A stretch of 49,901 nucleotides of DNA from NCBI RefSeq assembly GCF_000332335.1, contig NZ_KB235948.1:5402328-5452228 (forward strand). The letters are read 5' to 3'. Positions 48,214 through 49,901 of this stretch are shown here, in pieces. The translations under genes were made by a program, and so were the position numbers. The notes below the pieces were generated by a model, which searched no databases, was not told where the DNA came from, and saw only the letters and a list, made by a program, of their open reading frames with translations. Position 1 is the first letter of the stretch, and the number at the start of each line of letters is the position of its first letter. Source of the stretch: Kamptonema formosum PCC 10802 (GTDB lineage: Bacteria; Cyanobacteriota; Cyanobacteriia; Cyanobacteriales; Oscillatoriaceae).

Positions 48214-49350
48214 ATGGTTCCCAGAAATCTCCCCCCAATCCAAAATCCACAATCCAAAATCCAAAATCGGGGGCCGCACCGGCGCACAGTCGCAGCTGTG
48301 CTGGTGGCGGCTCTCATCTGCGCTCTGCTCACCGGCTGCGGTGGCAAGCGCGTATCTCAGCCCGGCTCTCAAACGTCTTGGTGGCGCACCTACTTTACCG
48401 AGCCGGGCGCAAATAGCGGCACGATTGTTAAAACTCTAGTTTCCTCTATTAACAGCGCCAAAACGAGCATACACATTGCCGCTTTTGAGTTCAATCTGAC
48501 GCCAGTGGCTGACGCGCTAGTTGCGGCAAAGAAGCGCGGTGTGGATGTCAAGTGGGTGACGGATGACGAACACGGTCTGAAGGCGGACACAGAAAAGGGG
48601 CGCGGGCAATTTGCCCTTCTAAAGCAGGCGGGCATTCCCCTCAAGGATGATGGCAGGCGGGCTTTGATGCACAACAAGTTTATCGTTTTCGACGGTAAAA
48701 TTGTCTGGACCGGCTCGACGAATCTGACCGTAAATGACACGGAAAGAAACAACAATAATGTGATTGTTTTTGAGTCGCCGCAGGTGGCAAATATTTTTGA
48801 GCGCCAATTTGCTGAACTGTGGGGCGGAAGTTTTGATTCCAAGTCACCTTCAGAGGTTGAAGCTCAGAAGGTGACGGTGAGTGGCACTCCGGTCCAGGTG
48901 CTGTTTTCGCCGGAGGATGATGTGGCGAGCCGGCTGCTGCCGGTGATTCAGGGTGCCAAGCGCAGCATCCGGTTTATGGCTTTTTCTTTCACGGATGACA
49001 ATCTGGGCGCTGCTATCAAAAGTCGCGCTAAAGCTGGAGTGGATGTAAAGGGGATTTTTGAGACTCGGGGGAGTGAGACTCAGTACAGCGAGCTGCCGGT
49101 GCTGTTCTGCGCTAAGGTGCCGGTGCGTCAAGATGGCAATCCGGGAACTTTCCATCACAAGGTATTTGTGATAGATAGTAGCACAGTGATTACCGGCTCG
49201 TACAATTTTTCTAGCAATGCGGACAAGAGCAATAGTGAAAATGCGGTGATTTTGACGAATCCGGCAATTGCCACGGAATATACCAAGGAGTTCGAGCGCC
49301 GGTGGGCGGAAGCGAAGGAGCCGGCGGCAGCAAAAATGAAGTGCCGGTGA
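48214..49350 (+). CDS. Phospholipase D-family lipoprotein
   Basis: The start is ATG 48214 (378 aa), with a GTG at 48187 as alternative. The N-terminus is odd: PPIQNPQSKIQN is read from CCAAAATCC heptamer repeats, followed by HRRTVAAVLVAALICALLTG-C, a lipoprotein signal with lipobox LLTGC. The mature protein carries two HKD half-sites: HNKFIVFDGKIVWTGSTNLT and HHKVFVIDSSTVITGSYNFS, each with the H-x-K-x4-D pattern and GS(T/Y)N ends. This is the PLD/nuclease superfamily, and the arrangement with two sites predicts a phosphodiesterase that works on phospholipid or DNA in the periplasm or outer membrane. It has no operon partner. Confidence 0.88.
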   Translation: MVPRNLPPIQNPQSKIQNRGPHRRTVAAVLVAALICALLTGCGGKRVSQPGSQTSWWRTYFTEPGANSGTIVKTLVSSINSAKTSIHIAAFEFNLTPVADALVAAKKRGVDVKWVTDDEHGLKADTEKGRGQFALLKQAGIPLKDDGRRALMHNKFIVFDGKIVWTGSTNLTVNDTERNNNNVIVFESPQVANIFERQFAELWGGSFDSKSPSEVEAQKVTVSGTPVQVLFSPEDDVASRLLPVIQGAKRSIRFMAFSFTDDNLGAAIKSRAKAGVDVKGIFETRGSETQYSELPVLFCAKVPVRQDGNPGTFHHKVFVIDSSTVITGSYNFSSNADKSNSENAVILTNPAIATEYTKEFERRWAEAKEPAAAKMKCR

Positions 49351-49468
49351 GGTTGGCAATCGCTGCAACGCTAGTGAGTGGGAACCCCTTCAGGGGCGGC
49401 ACCGGCTTTCCCTTGCGATTGGCAGGCAAGCCGGCGAAACGCATTTCCTGCAACTTGTCAGGAGCAGG

Positions 49469-49850
49469 TTTTTCGCCGGTTTGTTAGCTCCTGCGCCGCA
49501 GCGACCGGAATGCAGCCCTTTGTGGGACGATCGCAGCCAGTCGGGAAAACCGCGCACTCTCTTGTGTTGGCCCCACCGGCAGCTGTTTCGCCGGCGGGGT
49601 GGCGGCCAAGGGCGGCGCTTAAGCTGGGGTTGCCTCCTGTTTCAGAGACAGTCGGGCGATTGGCGGCAAAAGCGTCGGGAAATTTCAATCCCGTTTTCGG
49701 GATTCCGCCGGCCAAAAATCTTCTCCTCCGACCCCCTGCTGAAATCATTGTGGCATTATTTGGGCTTCTTTGCACAACCGAGACGCTCCGGAAAACTCTA
49801 CCGCCCTTTGGCGGGCCAAGGTCGGGGGATTGCTCCTGGGAATCGGTAAT
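49469..49850. repeat. 383-bp long-range direct repeat, copy 2
   Basis: Matches 21597-21979. In this copy the repeat is interrupted at GGTAAT by the TATAGCAGTATGCACTTAGG end of a MITE-like element, where copy 1 runs into the clpP upstream region. Confidence 0.8.
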
Positions 49851-49901
49851 ATAGCAGTATGCACTTAGGTTAGAACATTAGACCTTCAGGGGGGGCGGGA
49901 C
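49850..49901. mobile_element. MITE-like element, cut by the window edge
   Basis: TATAGCAGTATGCACTTAGG, then the complement of the 3' half of the element at 20785-20947 (ACATTAGACCTTCAGG + GGGGCGGGAC). The rest is outside the window. Confidence 0.7.

Overview
The window comes from a cyanobacterial chromosome. It carries photosystem II genes (psbE-F-L-J with ycf48 and rubA), photosystem I psaI, the NDH-1 cluster ndhC-K-J, an orphan-type clpP, scattered GCGATCGC (HIP1) octamers, and many short palindromic and heptameric repeats. The large STAND NTPase, WD40, TPR and pentapeptide genes, and the density of repeats, suggest a filamentous, Oscillatoriales-like organism. That placement is inference; no rRNA gene is present to test it.

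Layout. 1-3.2 kb: a TPR (kinesin-light-chain type) gene running off the left edge and a DUF4384 protein, both on minus. 3.4-6.3 kb: a small unknown gene, a glucose-6-phosphate dehydrogenase-like gene split by a frame change, and a candidate toxin-antitoxin pair (PIN nuclease plus DUF4325/STAS-like protein). 6.4-14.1 kb: the housekeeping photosynthesis block (a Pro-rich conserved protein, psaI, psbJLFE-ycf48-rubA on minus, ndhCKJ on plus), with palindromic elements in every gap. 14.1-15.7 kb: a toxin-antitoxin graveyard with a DUF433 antitoxin gene broken by MITE-like elements and an AbrB/FitA-like antitoxin whose 3' end is element sequence. 15.7-20.6 kb: STAND cassette 1 on minus, made of an HTH-AAA gene followed by an AAA-WD40 gene, with a divergent small transmembrane gene. 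20.6-22.7 kb: nested MITEs, a dead IS1 transposase, a 383-bp long-range repeat and a frameshifted clpP. 22.7-29.4 kb: a Rad52-like-domain protein, an RNase II-family protein, ubiX and a LapA-domain membrane protein. 30.4 kb: a small unknown gene. 31.6-36.7 kb: STAND cassette 2 on plus. 36.9-41.4 kb: STAND cassette 3, in which the HTH-AAA gene has decayed to a remnant but the AAA-WD40 gene is open. 41.6-44.2 kb: a degenerating cluster of pentapeptide-repeat genes. 44.2-47.1 kb: paired M16 peptidases, one active-type and one degenerate. 47.6-49.4 kb: an unknown gene and a PLD-family lipoprotein. The right edge repeats the sequence found upstream of clpP and ends inside another MITE.

How the genes work together. 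rubA-ycf48-psbEFLJ is the classical PSII assembly and cytochrome b559 cluster. ndhCKJ encodes the membrane-arm and connecting subunits of NDH-1. The STAND cassettes are the most interesting part. Each pairs a short HTH-AAA ATPase (no sensor) with a long AAA ATPase carrying 9-14 WD40 repeats (sensor). A single-span membrane gene lies beside cassette 1, and an 85-bp perfect copy of its tail lies beside cassette 3. The arrangement resembles a multi-component conflict or cell-death signalling module, but function here is inference.

A TATAGC...GCTATA palindromic element family, often carrying a GACAGGCGTCTCGCCTGTC core, recurs throughout. It has broken or re-ended several genes, and other palindromic repeats have been accepted in frame inside the third AAA-WD40 gene.
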